A DNA stretch of 64,000 nucleotides, taken from assembly GCA_947179295.1 (NCBI GenBank), contig CAMXAZ010000006.1, forward strand, positions 1 through 64,000, read 5' to 3'. The number at the start of each line of letters is the position of its first letter. Position 1 is the first letter of the stretch. The stretch comes from an uncultured Muribaculaceae bacterium (GTDB lineage Bacteria; Bacteroidota; Bacteroidia; Bacteroidales; Muribaculaceae). The translations under genes were made by a program, and so were the position numbers. Below the pieces are notes generated by a model, which worked only from the letters and a program-made list of their open reading frames with translations, was not told where the DNA came from and made no database searches. Positions 55,175-64,000 of the stretch are shown here, one piece after another.

Positions 55175-56026
55175 ATGTTTGCTCCGTTTTCGCTTAATTT
55201 GAAAGGTCGCCTCCATGTTTATAACCGTCCGCAAGTGATGGGGATAGTAAATGTTACGCCCGACTCCTTTTATAGTGGCTCACGCACAATGCATGAGGCC
55301 GAAATAGGCTTGCGCATTGAGTCAATGATTGAAGAGGGGGTTGATTTTATTGATATCGGAGCTTATTCATCGCGGCCGGGCGCTGACGATATCTCGCCTC
55401 AGGAAGAAATAAGTCGGCTGAGCAAGGGCATGGCTGTATTGCGCGGCATAGCGCCTGAAATTCCGGTTTCGGTTGATACTTTTCGCGCAGATGTGGCTAC
55501 GGCTGCCATAGAAGAGATGGGGGCTGATATCATTAATGATATTTCCGGCGGAACGCTGGACCCCGGTATGTTTGATACGGTAGCCCGGCTGAAAACGCCC
55601 TATATACTTATGCACATGCGCGGGACTCCGGCAACCATGCAGCAGTTTACGGCATATACCGATGTCGTGGCCGATGTGGTTTCAGATCTTTCGGTCAAGT
55701 TGCGCCGGTTGAGGCTTGCCGGAGTAGCTGATGTGATTGTTGATCCCGGATTTGGTTTCAGCAAGACCCTTGAACAAAATTTCGAACTGATGAGCGGTCT
55801 GGAGGCTTTCTCTTCGTTGGACTGTCCGGTGCTTGTCGGGGTCTCAAGGAAATCAATGATAACCAAGAGCCTTGGGATAGATCCTGCTGGAGCTCTTGCT
55901 CCGACGGTAGCCCTTGATGCAATAGCCCTGACCAAAGGTGCTTCTTTTATTCGCGTTCACGATATACGTGAAGCTGCTCAGACGGTAGCTCTTTTCAATT
56001 TGCTCAATTCTTCAAATACGCATTGA
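55175..56026 (+). CDS. folP: dihydropteroate synthase
   Basis: A 283-residue TIM-barrel enzyme joining p-aminobenzoate to the pterin in folate synthesis. The signature VMGIVNVTPDSFYSG (about 21-35), DIGAYSSRPGA, IINDISGG and VDPGFGFSKT are intact. The stop and the cdaA start are separated by 1 bp, so the two are co-transcribed. Confidence 0.96.
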   Translation: MFAPFSLNLKGRLHVYNRPQVMGIVNVTPDSFYSGSRTMHEAEIGLRIESMIEEGVDFIDIGAYSSRPGADDISPQEEISRLSKGMAVLRGIAPEIPVSVDTFRADVATAAIEEMGADIINDISGGTLDPGMFDTVARLKTPYILMHMRGTPATMQQFTAYTDVVADVVSDLSVKLRRLRLAGVADVIVDPGFGFSKTLEQNFELMSGLEAFSSLDCPVLVGVSRKSMITKSLGIDPAGALAPTVALDAIALTKGASFIRVHDIREAAQTVALFNLLNSSNTH

Positions 56027-56027
56027 T

Positions 56028-56807
56028 ATGATTCAGTTTGGCATCAAAGATGCTTTTGATATAGCCATAGTGGCACTCCTGCTCTTTTATCTTTATAGAA
56101 TAATGAAAGAGAGCGGCACATTGAATATATTTTTCGGTGTGCTGGCATTTATAATAGTATGGGTGCTGACATCGCAGATCATAGAGCTTAAGCTTCTTGG
56201 CTCGATTCTCGATCAGTTTATGGGAATAGGCCTTTTGGTGCTTGTGATCTTGTTTCAGGATCAGATAAAGCGCTTTCTTGTCGAACTTGGCGATCATAAA
56301 CGCTGGAGATTTCTTAAGAATCTGTTCAGGCATGAAAAGCACAATTCATCTGCGGACACCCGCAAGTATGTGCTTCCGATTGTCTATGCCTGTATGAATA
56401 TGTCTAAGACCAAAACCGGCGCACTGATAGTAATCAGGCAGGAAATACCATTGGAATCATATGAGAAGAGTGGCGATATAATTGATGCCGATATCAATTC
56501 GCGTCTGATCGAAAACATCTTTTTTAAAAATTCCCCGTTGCATGACGGTGCTATGATTATTGATCATGATCGGATCAGAAGCGCCGGATGCATTCTTCCG
56601 GTCAGTCATGACCGCAATGTTCCGAGGGCTTTGGGTCTGCGCCATCGCTCTGCCCTCGGCATTTCACAGGCTACAGACGCTTTTGCGATAGTCGTATCGG
56701 AAGAAACCGGCAATATCTCCATAGCCCATAGGGGAGCGCTCACCACTCGTCTGAGTTCCACCGAACTCGAAAATCGCCTTTCTCAGATAATGGCCAGTGA
56801 CAAATAG
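56028..56807 (+). CDS. cdaA: diadenylate cyclase CdaA
   Basis: A 259-residue membrane c-di-AMP synthase. About three hydrophobic helices (residues 10-90) precede the DisA_N catalytic domain with LHDGAMIID (about 173-181) and GLRHRSALGIS (about 205-215). In Firmicutes cdaA is next to cdaR and glmM; here it lies 1 bp after folP. c-di-AMP controls osmolyte transport and envelope stress. Confidence 0.94.
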   Translation: MIQFGIKDAFDIAIVALLLFYLYRIMKESGTLNIFFGVLAFIIVWVLTSQIIELKLLGSILDQFMGIGLLVLVILFQDQIKRFLVELGDHKRWRFLKNLFRHEKHNSSADTRKYVLPIVYACMNMSKTKTGALIVIRQEIPLESYEKSGDIIDADINSRLIENIFFKNSPLHDGAMIIDHDRIRSAGCILPVSHDRNVPRALGLRHRSALGISQATDAFAIVVSEETGNISIAHRGALTTRLSSTELENRLSQIMASDK

Positions 56808-56870
56808 CCCCCTATTGATCGCTGATAAAGAGCCGACACAGAGCAAATAAGCCATATTTAAAGACTCGCA

Positions 56871-56902
56871 TTTGTTAAATTGCGATCTTTTTAGTAATTT
56901 TG
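56871..56902 (+). promoter_or_regulatory. promoter of gyrB
   Basis: TTTG (56871-56874), 20-bp spacer, TAATTTTG (56895-56902). 42 bp before the gyrB ATG. Both elements match the consensus. Confidence 0.65.
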
Positions 56903-56944
56903 TGTGGTAAAATAATTACGAAAATAACTATAGAACATATAATC

Positions 56945-58888
56945 ATGTCAGAAGACAAAGAACGCGAATCAGAAGTTTATAGCGCGAGTAATATTCAGGT
57001 GCTTGAAGGCTTGGAAGCCGTAAGAAAGCGCCCGGCCATGTATATTGGCGATATCAGTTTCAAGGGATTGCACCACTTGGTTTATGAGGTGGTCGACAAC
57101 TCTATTGACGAAGCCCTTGCAGGCTATGCAAGTCATATTGAGGTGACTATAAATGCCGACAACTCGATAACTGTTGTTGACAACGGACGCGGTATTCCGG
57201 TCGATATGCACGAAAAGGAGCATAAAAGCGCCCTTGAAGTGGTTCTGACAGTTCTTCATGCCGGCGGCAAGTTCGACAAAGGCTCTTATAAGGTATCAGG
57301 CGGTCTGCATGGCGTAGGTGTTTCTTGTGTGAACGCACTTTCATCGTATCTTAGAGCGGAAGTTCGCCGTGATGGCAAGATATATATGCAGGAGTATGCC
57401 TATGGCAAGCCCACATGTGAACTTACAATCATAGGAGATACCGATTCGACCGGAACGTCAGTGACATTCCGTCCCGACACAAGCATTTTTACTGTGTCGG
57501 AATACGATTATGACACATTGGCCAACCGCTTGCGTGACCTTGCATTCCTGAATGCAGGAATAACCCTTACGCTTACCGATATGCGCAAAGTTGATGATGC
57601 CGGAAATCCCCGCCAGGAAGTCTTTTATTCCCGCGATGGCCTTCGTGAATTCGTGCAGTATCTTGATTCCAACAAAGAGTCTCTGATCAACGACGTGATA
57701 CATCTCAACACTGAGCGCCAGGGTATTCCGGTCGAAGTGGCCTTGACATACAATACCACATTCAATGAAAATGTGTATTCGTTTGTGAATAACATCCATA
57801 CAATCGAAGGTGGTACCCACCAGACCGGTTTCCGCCGTGGCCTTACTACCACTCTCAAGAAATATGCCGAAGATAACAAACTCCTTGAAAAGGTTAAGAT
57901 TGAAGTTTCCGGCGATGACTTCCGTGAGGGTTTGACTGCAGTGATTTCCGTGAAAGTAATGGAACCTCAGTTCGAAGGCCAGACTAAAACCAAACTTGGC
58001 AACAGTGAAGTCCAGGGAGCTGTCTCGGCTGCTGTCAGCGAGGCTCTCAGATATTATCTTGAAGAACATCCGCGTCAAGCTAAGGTTATTGTCGATAAGA
58101 TTGTACTTGCAGCCCAGGCTCGCCATGCGGCATTGAACGCCCGCCAGAAAATTCAGCGCAAGTCTCCGCTTTCGGGAGGCGGCCTGCCCGGTAAGCTTGC
58201 GGACTGCTCTTCGCGTCATGCCGAAGACTGTGAGTTGTTCCTTGTCGAAGGTGATTCGGCCGGCGGTACCGCCAAGCAGGGCCGAAACCGTACATTCCAG
58301 GCTATTCTTCCTCTGCGAGGCAAGATTCTGAATGTTGAGAAAGCTATGGATCATAAGATCCTTGACAATCAGGAAATCACAAGCCTCTATCGCGCAATGC
58401 GAGTGACGATCGGAACGGAAGAGGACCCGATGGCCATCAATATTTCACGCCTTGCCTATCATAAGATTATCATCATGACCGATGCCGACGTCGACGGTAG
58501 TCATATCGCAACTCTGCTGATGACATTCTTCTTCCGTCGCATGCGTCCGATCATTGAGCAGGGATATCTTTATCTGGCCACTCCTCCGTTGTATAAATGT
58601 ACTCGTGGAAAAGCAGAGGAATACTGCTGGACAGATGCCCAGGTTCAACAATTTATCGCTGTCAATGGAGAAAAAACCAAAGTCCAGCGTTATAAAGGAT
58701 TAGGAGAGATGAGCGCGGAAGAGCTCCGTGACACCACAATGGACCCCGAACAGCGCCTCTTGAAGCAGGTGACAATAAGTGATGCTGTTGAAGCTGATCG
58801 TATTTTCTCAATGCTGATGGGCGAAGATGTCGGCCCCCGTCGTGATTTCATAGAGTCAAACGCCAATTACGCAAATATTGACGCCTGA
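56945..58888 (+). CDS. gyrB: DNA gyrase subunit B
   Basis: A 647-residue type II topoisomerase ATPase subunit. The GHKL ATPase (VVDNSIDEALAG, DNGRGIPVDMH, VSGGLHGVGVS), the transducer domain, and the TOPRIM motifs (EGDSAGGTAKQGRNR, DADVDGSH) are intact, with the C-terminal YKGLGEMSAEEL. The ATG at 56945 (MSEDKERE) is preferred; a TTG at 56900 would start inside the promoter. ParE is the alternative, but the length and sequence fit GyrB. Confidence 0.95.
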   Translation: MSEDKERESEVYSASNIQVLEGLEAVRKRPAMYIGDISFKGLHHLVYEVVDNSIDEALAGYASHIEVTINADNSITVVDNGRGIPVDMHEKEHKSALEVVLTVLHAGGKFDKGSYKVSGGLHGVGVSCVNALSSYLRAEVRRDGKIYMQEYAYGKPTCELTIIGDTDSTGTSVTFRPDTSIFTVSEYDYDTLANRLRDLAFLNAGITLTLTDMRKVDDAGNPRQEVFYSRDGLREFVQYLDSNKESLINDVIHLNTERQGIPVEVALTYNTTFNENVYSFVNNIHTIEGGTHQTGFRRGLTTTLKKYAEDNKLLEKVKIEVSGDDFREGLTAVISVKVMEPQFEGQTKTKLGNSEVQGAVSAAVSEALRYYLEEHPRQAKVIVDKIVLAAQARHAALNARQKIQRKSPLSGGGLPGKLADCSSRHAEDCELFLVEGDSAGGTAKQGRNRTFQAILPLRGKILNVEKAMDHKILDNQEITSLYRAMRVTIGTEEDPMAINISRLAYHKIIIMTDADVDGSHIATLLMTFFFRRMRPIIEQGYLYLATPPLYKCTRGKAEEYCWTDAQVQQFIAVNGEKTKVQRYKGLGEMSAEELRDTTMDPEQRLLKQVTISDAVEADRIFSMLMGEDVGPRRDFIESNANYANIDA

Positions 58889-58952
58889 TGCCGTCTTGAG
58901 TCTCCTATTGTATCAATTCTAATTTTTATATACCTCTTAATTTTCAACTACT

Positions 58953-61199
58953 ATGGCTCAATCAGCAAAAGCTGCAAGCTCGAAAAGCAACATTGCCCTC
59001 GTGAAGAAGGTGATGGACTTTGTCATGCAGCAAAAGAACAACACATATAATTATAAGCAAGTTGCCCATGCTATAGGGGCTAAAACAGCAGTTCAGCAGC
59101 GCAACATAGCTTTGCAGCTGGTCGAGATGGCATTCAACGGTGAAATCATAGAGGTTTCGCCGGGTAAATACAAGTCTCCTCAGCGGGGCAATGAAGCTAT
59201 CGGTGTGTTTGTCCGTCGTAGTAATGGCAAGAATTCTGTAATTACCGATTCTGATGGCGAGACCATTTTTGTAGCTGAGCGCAATTCGATGCATGCTCTG
59301 AATGGCGATAGAGTGAAAGTCAATATCGCAGCTCATCGAAGAGGGGCCGAGCCTGAAGCAGAGGTTATAGAAATAATTGAGAAAAAGGAGCAGACATTCA
59401 TCGGAACGCTGAAAGTCGACAAACACTTCGGTTATCTTCTGACCGACTCCAAATATCTGGCTACAGACATTTTTATTCCTAAGGCAAAGCTCAAAGGCGG
59501 CAAGACCGGAGATAAGGCTGTGGTACGGATCACGGAATGGAAAGACGATTTCAAGAATCCAAGTGGAGAGGTTGTCGACATTCTTGGCAAGGCAGGGGAG
59601 AACAATACCGAGATCCATGCTATCCTTGCTGAATTCGGATTGCCTTACAAATACCCGTCGGCAGTAGAAAAGGCGGCGGATAAGATCGGCGCCGGCATTA
59701 CAGAGGAAGTCGTGGCGCAGCGTATCGACATGCGTGATGTTCTCACATTCACCATTGACCCGGCTGACGCAAAGGATTTTGATGACGCGCTTTCATTCCG
59801 GCGTCTTTCGAACGGACATTATGAGATCGGGGTCCATATCGCGGATGTGACGCATTATGTGCATCCCGATACGATTATAGACCGCGAGGCGCAGAAACGT
59901 GCCACTTCTGTTTATCTGGTTGACCGCGTCGTTCCGATGTTGCCTGAGCACTTGTGCAACGGCATATGCTCGTTGCGTCCTAATGAAGACAAACTGGCAT
60001 TCTCCGTGATTTTCCACATGGATGATGACGGCAAGGTGCTCACATCAAAAATTGCCCGCACAGTAATCAGGTCGGACCGTCGCTTCTCTTACGAAGAAGC
60101 TCAGGACGTAATTGAAACCGGTCTTGGTGATTGTGTCGAAGCTATTAAGAAACTTGATGAGCTGGCTAAGATACTCCGTCGGCAGCGTTATGAGAACGGC
60201 TCCGTCGAGTTTGACAGAGCGGAAGTGAAGTTCCATATTGACGAAGCCGGCAAGCCATTGGGTGTATTCTTCAAGGTTTCTAAGGATGCCAATAAACTGA
60301 TTGAAGAATTCATGCTGCTTGCCAACCGTACGGTCGCTACATTTGTCGGCAAACCGCAGGGCAAGAAAAAAGCCAAGGCATTTGTCTATCGAGTACATGA
60401 TGTGCCTGATCCGTCACGTCTGGCTGATCTTGCCGCGATTGCCAGAACATTCGGCTACAAGATCAAAGCATCGGGAACTCCCAAGGAGATCAATCGTTCG
60501 ATCAACCGTATGCTTGCGGAAGTGAAGGGCAGAGGAGAGGAAAATTATCTGTCGACTCTTGCCATACGTTCGATGGCTAAGGCTATTTATACAGCCGACA
60601 ACATCGGGCATTACGGACTGGGATTTGAATATTATACACATTTTACATCTCCCATACGCCGTTATCCCGACATGATGGTCCACCGTTTGCTTGATCGCTA
60701 TCTTGCAGGCGGGCGCAGTGTGAATCTTCAGAAACTTGAGGACCAGTGCAAGCACTCCAGTGAAATGGAGCAGCTCGCTGCTACGGCCGAACGTTCGTCG
60801 ATCAAATACAAGCAAGTCGAATACATGCAGGAGCATATCGGAGATAAATTCTCCGGCATTATCTCCGGCGTGACCGAATGGGGCCTTTATGTGGAGCTCA
60901 ACGACAATCTTTGCGAAGGCCTCGTGCCAATGCGTGATCTGGCAGACGATTACTATGATTTTGATGAGAAAAACCATTGTCTGGTCGGTCGCAGACACAA
61001 CCATCGTTATCGCCTTGGAGACAATGTGGACATTCGGGTGGCACGTGCTGACCTGGAGAAAAAGCAACTTGATTTCGTGTTGCTCGATGACAATGGCAAT
61101 GCCTTGCGCAAAAGCGACAAGGAAGATGATATGGGCTCCAAAGTTTCAGTAGCCGAAGCCCTGACACAGCATGGCAAGAAAAAACGCCGTCGCAAATAA
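58953..61199 (+). CDS. rnr: ribonuclease R
   Basis: A 748-residue 3'-5' exoribonuclease: an N-terminal HTH-like part, two cold-shock domains (about 85-220), the RNB domain with catalytic acidic motif DPADAKDFDDALSF (about 270-283), and a C-terminal S1 domain (KFSGIISGVTEWGLYVEL, about 630-710), ending in a Lys/Arg-rich tail (GKKKRRRK). It degrades structured RNA. Confidence 0.95.
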   Translation: MAQSAKAASSKSNIALVKKVMDFVMQQKNNTYNYKQVAHAIGAKTAVQQRNIALQLVEMAFNGEIIEVSPGKYKSPQRGNEAIGVFVRRSNGKNSVITDSDGETIFVAERNSMHALNGDRVKVNIAAHRRGAEPEAEVIEIIEKKEQTFIGTLKVDKHFGYLLTDSKYLATDIFIPKAKLKGGKTGDKAVVRITEWKDDFKNPSGEVVDILGKAGENNTEIHAILAEFGLPYKYPSAVEKAADKIGAGITEEVVAQRIDMRDVLTFTIDPADAKDFDDALSFRRLSNGHYEIGVHIADVTHYVHPDTIIDREAQKRATSVYLVDRVVPMLPEHLCNGICSLRPNEDKLAFSVIFHMDDDGKVLTSKIARTVIRSDRRFSYEEAQDVIETGLGDCVEAIKKLDELAKILRRQRYENGSVEFDRAEVKFHIDEAGKPLGVFFKVSKDANKLIEEFMLLANRTVATFVGKPQGKKKAKAFVYRVHDVPDPSRLADLAAIARTFGYKIKASGTPKEINRSINRMLAEVKGRGEENYLSTLAIRSMAKAIYTADNIGHYGLGFEYYTHFTSPIRRYPDMMVHRLLDRYLAGGRSVNLQKLEDQCKHSSEMEQLAATAERSSIKYKQVEYMQEHIGDKFSGIISGVTEWGLYVELNDNLCEGLVPMRDLADDYYDFDEKNHCLVGRRHNHRYRLGDNVDIRVARADLEKKQLDFVLLDDNGNALRKSDKEDDMGSKVSVAEALTQHGKKKRRRK

Positions 61200-61258
61200 G
61201 GCGGCATCAAAGAACTTGTCACTGCATCATCTTGAATCAAGATTTGAAAACTTGTTTT

Positions 61259-62221
61259 ATGAAAGAATTTGACGAATATATTTCGATTGTCAACAAGGCG
61301 ATTGAAAACTTGAAGCTTCCGGCCAATCCGGCCGGACTATATGATCCGATACGTTACACTCTGGATTGTGGCGGCAAACGATTACGTCCTGTATTGGCCT
61401 TGGCGGCATGCGAGGCTATGGGAAAAGACCCCATGACAGCCATTCATCAGGCAGTTGCCATCGAAATGTTTCACAATTTCACTCTTCTGCATGATGACGT
61501 CATGGATAATGCTGATGTCAGACGCGGTCGCCCGACGGTCCATAAAAAGTGGAATGAAGAAACCGCGATTCTTTCAGGAGATGCGATGCTGACTACATCG
61601 ACAATGTTGCTGGCTATAAAGGCGGGCGAAAATCTTGCTCCTGCCTTGGATCTGTTCAACGGTACAGCCATGAACATTTATGAAGGGCAGCAGCTTGACA
61701 TGGATTTTGAAAAGCGTCTTGATGTCACTGTAGAGGAATATATGGAAATGATCCGTCTGAAAACATCGGTATTGCTCGGCTGTGCATGCGGCATGGGCGC
61801 ATTGATGGCTCAGACTCCATTTGAAACCCAGCTGCAGTTTTTTAACTATGGCGTGAATCTTGGCCTTGCTTTCCAACTCCAGGATGACTATCTTGACACA
61901 TATGGAGACCCAAAGACTTTCGGCAAGGCTATTGGCGGTGACATTCTCAATGACAAGAAGACATGGCTGCTGATTATGGCTTTGAAAGAAGATCAGACGG
62001 GAGAAGTCAGAAATTTGATAGGCAGTGATGTGCCGGCAGAAGAAAAGATAAGCAGGGTAAGAGCTGTTTATGACCGTCTTGACTTGCCGGAGCGAATCCA
62101 TGAATTGATACGTGCTTATATTGACACGGCGATATCATGCCTGGACCAGCTCCCGATTCCACCTGACGCACGGGCATTTTTTATTGATCTCGCGCTGAAA
62201 TCGGCAACACGCAATAAGTAG
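61259..62221 (+). CDS. polyprenyl diphosphate synthase
   Basis: A 320-residue trans-prenyltransferase. The first Asp-rich motif is LHDDVMDNADVRRGR and the second is LQDDYLDTYG; the signature GGKRLRPVLALAACE is near residue 45. It condenses IPP with an allylic diphosphate; chain length is undecided (geranylgeranyl, farnesyl or octaprenyl). ATG at 61259 is used; the alternative TTG at 61232 adds nine residues. Confidence 0.92.
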   Translation: MKEFDEYISIVNKAIENLKLPANPAGLYDPIRYTLDCGGKRLRPVLALAACEAMGKDPMTAIHQAVAIEMFHNFTLLHDDVMDNADVRRGRPTVHKKWNEETAILSGDAMLTTSTMLLAIKAGENLAPALDLFNGTAMNIYEGQQLDMDFEKRLDVTVEEYMEMIRLKTSVLLGCACGMGALMAQTPFETQLQFFNYGVNLGLAFQLQDDYLDTYGDPKTFGKAIGGDILNDKKTWLLIMALKEDQTGEVRNLIGSDVPAEEKISRVRAVYDRLDLPERIHELIRAYIDTAISCLDQLPIPPDARAFFIDLALKSATRNK

Positions 62222-62226
62222 ATTGT

Positions 62227-62997
62227 ATGTTTGTAGACACTCATACCCATCTGTATCTTGACGATTTTTTACCGTCGCGTGAAACTGTTGTGGAAAATGC
62301 TTTTGCCGCCGGCGTAGAAAAGCTGGTCTTCCCGAATGTAGACCTGGCTACAGTTGGACCTATGAACGATTTGCAGAGCCGTTTCCCTGACAAAATTTTC
62401 ATGGCTATGGGGCTTCATCCGACTGAAATAGGGGAGACTTGGGAAGCCGATCTTGCCGAAATCGAATCAGAATTGGCGGCCTCGCCTGAAAAATATGTGG
62501 CGATAGGAGAGATCGGGATTGACCTTTATTGGGATCGTACATATCGTGAACAGCAACTGATAGCCTTTAGCCGGCAGGTTGATTGGGCTATAAGTCGTGA
62601 TCTACCGGTTATAATCCATTGCAGAGACGGGCTGGATGAAATCTTGGCTGTGCTGGCTGAAAAAGCCGGTAAAGTGCGCGGGGTCTTTCACAGCTTCGGC
62701 GGATCGGCAGATGACGTAAGGCGCATTCGGGAGACCGGAGATTTTTATTTTGGAATCAACGGCATTGTTACTTTTAAAAATTCGAAACTTGGTGATACCC
62801 TTCCGGAAATCGGGCTGGACAGAATATTGCTTGAAACAGATTCTCCATATCTTGCGCCGGTTCCGTTCAGGGGAAAGCGTAACGAAAGTGCCTATATTGT
62901 CAATATCGCCGAGCGGGTTGCCGCCTGTCTGAATGTTTCTTGCAAAGAAGTCGAAGAAACTACAACAGCCAATGCCGTCAGGCTATTTTCAATCTGA
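62227..62997 (+). CDS. TatD-family metal-dependent hydrolase
   Basis: A 256-residue TatD-type amidohydrolase. Metal ligands are in VDTHTHLYLDD, GEIGIDLYWD, IIHCRDG, GVFHSFGG and LLETDSPY. TatD enzymes act as 3'-5' exonucleases on DNA or RNA in other bacteria. It starts 5 bp after the prenyl synthase stop. Confidence 0.94.
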   Translation: MFVDTHTHLYLDDFLPSRETVVENAFAAGVEKLVFPNVDLATVGPMNDLQSRFPDKIFMAMGLHPTEIGETWEADLAEIESELAASPEKYVAIGEIGIDLYWDRTYREQQLIAFSRQVDWAISRDLPVIIHCRDGLDEILAVLAEKAGKVRGVFHSFGGSADDVRRIRETGDFYFGINGIVTFKNSKLGDTLPEIGLDRILLETDSPYLAPVPFRGKRNESAYIVNIAERVAACLNVSCKEVEETTTANAVRLFSI

Positions 62998-62998
62998 G

Positions 62999-63020
62999 CA
63001 GCCAACAGATAGGCTTTTTT
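62999..63020 (+). terminator. possible terminator after tatD
   Basis: A short AGCC/GGCT stem followed by six T just past the tatD stop. The stem is only 4 bp, so support is weak. Confidence 0.3.
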
Positions 63021-63122
63021 GAATTATATACCTGCATTGATAGCATAATAACACTTTTTAGCTGTCTGCATTTTAATATTATTACAAAAAACAGCTTACT
63101 TTGTAATAAGTTTTTGTTTGCT

Positions 63123-64000
63123 ATGCATTTATTTAGAACACTATTTGCAATATTACTCGTTGCCTTGTCTGTCTTCCCGCTGAAAGCACAGAATCAGAAC
63201 TGGGCTCAGGTCCGAATCCCTGTCGCATGTATCCGCGATGGGAAAAGCCATGCATCGGAAATGACATCACAGGTGATAATGGGGACTCCTTTGCTGATAT
63301 TGGAGGATGATGACGAGTGGATTAAAATCAAAGCACCTGACGGCTATGAAGGTTATATCAACATCTCAGGGTTGAGCCGCAAATCAGAATCTCAGCTCAG
63401 TGAATGGCGATCATCGGCACGTCTTGTAGTTACATCTCGAACTGAAGCCAAAGTTTATTCTTCGCCGTCAGAACCTTCTGCGCGTAATGTGATTTCAGAG
63501 CTTGTATTAAGCTCCATTGTGGAAGGGAAAATGAATGATGGCCCATTTTGTGAGGTCGTATTGCCTGACGGGCGTAAAGGCTACGTTGCTTCCGGCGATG
63601 TCATCCCGGCCGAACAATGGGCAAGTCGGTCGCTGGATGTGGACAGCATACTTGAAACAGCATACTGGCTTATGGGCGCTCCATATTTGTGGGGAGCTTG
63701 CTCGACAAAGAGTGTCGACTGTTCCGGTTTGGTAAGAGTTGCGTATTTTGATCGTGGTATCCTTACCCTCAGAGATGCCCGTCAGCAGATCGGAATAGGA
63801 CAACGAATTGAGCCGGCTGACACCGGTGGTCTTCGCAGAGGAGATCTGCTGTTCTTTTCAAATACTCCTGACGGACGGATCTCTCATGTTGCGATCTATG
63901 ACTCTGACGGGAAATATATCCATTCATCCGGTCTGGTGAAAACCAATCGGATGAGCGCTGACGATCCGGATTTCGGCAAGCGCTGCTATCGTGGAGCATC
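63123..64000 (+). CDS. NlpC/P60 hydrolase with SH3-like repeats (incomplete)
   Basis: The first 292 codons are present and the 3' end lies outside the window. A signal peptide (residues 1-22, ending LKA) is followed by two SH3b-like domains (about 30-95 and 100-165) and an NlpC/P60 domain: the catalytic Cys is in VDCSGLVRVAYF, the His in ISHVAIYD, and the third residue in YIHSSG. It cleaves peptidoglycan stem peptides, probably in recycling or remodelling. A near-consensus -7 motif TTACTTTG is 20 bp before the ATG at 63096-63103. Confidence 0.9.
   Translation, partial: MHLFRTLFAILLVALSVFPLKAQNQNWAQVRIPVACIRDGKSHASEMTSQVIMGTPLLILEDDDEWIKIKAPDGYEGYINISGLSRKSESQLSEWRSSARLVVTSRTEAKVYSSPSEPSARNVISELVLSSIVEGKMNDGPFCEVVLPDGRKGYVASGDVIPAEQWASRSLDVDSILETAYWLMGAPYLWGACSTKSVDCSGLVRVAYFDRGILTLRDARQQIGIGQRIEPADTGGLRRGDLLFFSNTPDGRISHVAIYDSDGKYIHSSGLVKTNRMSADDPDFGKRCYRGA

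Noticed and set aside
57458..58354. A 298-residue minus-strand frame opposite gyrB
   Set aside because: Fully antisense to gyrB, which has intact TOPRIM and ATPase motifs; codon bias alone explains the frame.
1..64000. Mobile elements, CRISPR arrays, rRNA and tRNA genes
   Set aside because: No transposase, integrase, direct-repeat array or tRNA-like cloverleaf was seen on either strand.

Overview
The window is a gene-dense bacterial chromosome segment from a Bacteroidota member, most likely order Bacteroidales and probably a Muribaculaceae-like gut anaerobe. The order is well supported; the family is a guess. The order call rests on families largely restricted to this phylum (DUF4290, DUF5606, DUF6377), a complete Bat aerotolerance operon, an archaeal-type prolyl-tRNA synthetase, and repeated -7 promoter elements of the form TAnnTTTG with an upstream TTG or TTTG about 19-21 bp away. 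I saw no rRNA, tRNA, insertion sequence, prophage or CRISPR array.

The first 27.7 kb read almost entirely on the minus strand. In order of position they hold: a LemA/DUF3137 operon with two uncharacterised exported proteins (0.05-3.1 kb), preceded by a strongly folded non-coding element (3.22-3.34 kb); a universal stress protein and a small HTH protein; the moxR-DUF58-(DUF4381-like)-batA-batB-batC-batD-batE operon (5.4-13.8 kb); a glycosyltransferase-HU-HU/LysM cluster (14.0-16.5 kb); proS, an OmpA-domain protein, rimM and a DUF4290 gene (16.6-20.3 kb); and fabG, a TetR regulator and a full RND tripartite efflux set (20.4-27.7 kb).

From 27.9 to 46 kb orientation alternates. This part has ssb without an acidic tail, a lipoprotein, thymidine kinase, a DUF3108 protein, a 5'-nucleotidase-like phosphatase, VanW, a PHP phosphatase, floA, a TPR/beta-propeller protein, the electron-bifurcating NfnAB pair, a YD-repeat-like protein, a MATE transporter, a channel-like protein with an unusual pore loop, a DUF5606-hemerythrin-LuxR cluster, folE, a SPOR protein and tpiA.

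From 46 to 64 kb there is a two-gene locus with a 1677-residue DUF4132-type protein, then purT overlapping a DUF6377 membrane regulator, a 548-bp non-coding leader with a consensus promoter and a 16-bp GNRA-capped hairpin, folP-cdaA, gyrB, rnr, a polyprenyl synthetase, tatD, and an NlpC/P60 hydrolase cut by the window edge.

Most of the content is housekeeping and envelope biology. The best candidates for undescribed biology are the 120-bp rod-shaped element at 3.2 kb, the structured leader before folP-cdaA, the DUF4132 protein with its small partner, the hemerythrin-LuxR pair, and the HU-transmembrane-LysM fusion beside a stand-alone HU gene.
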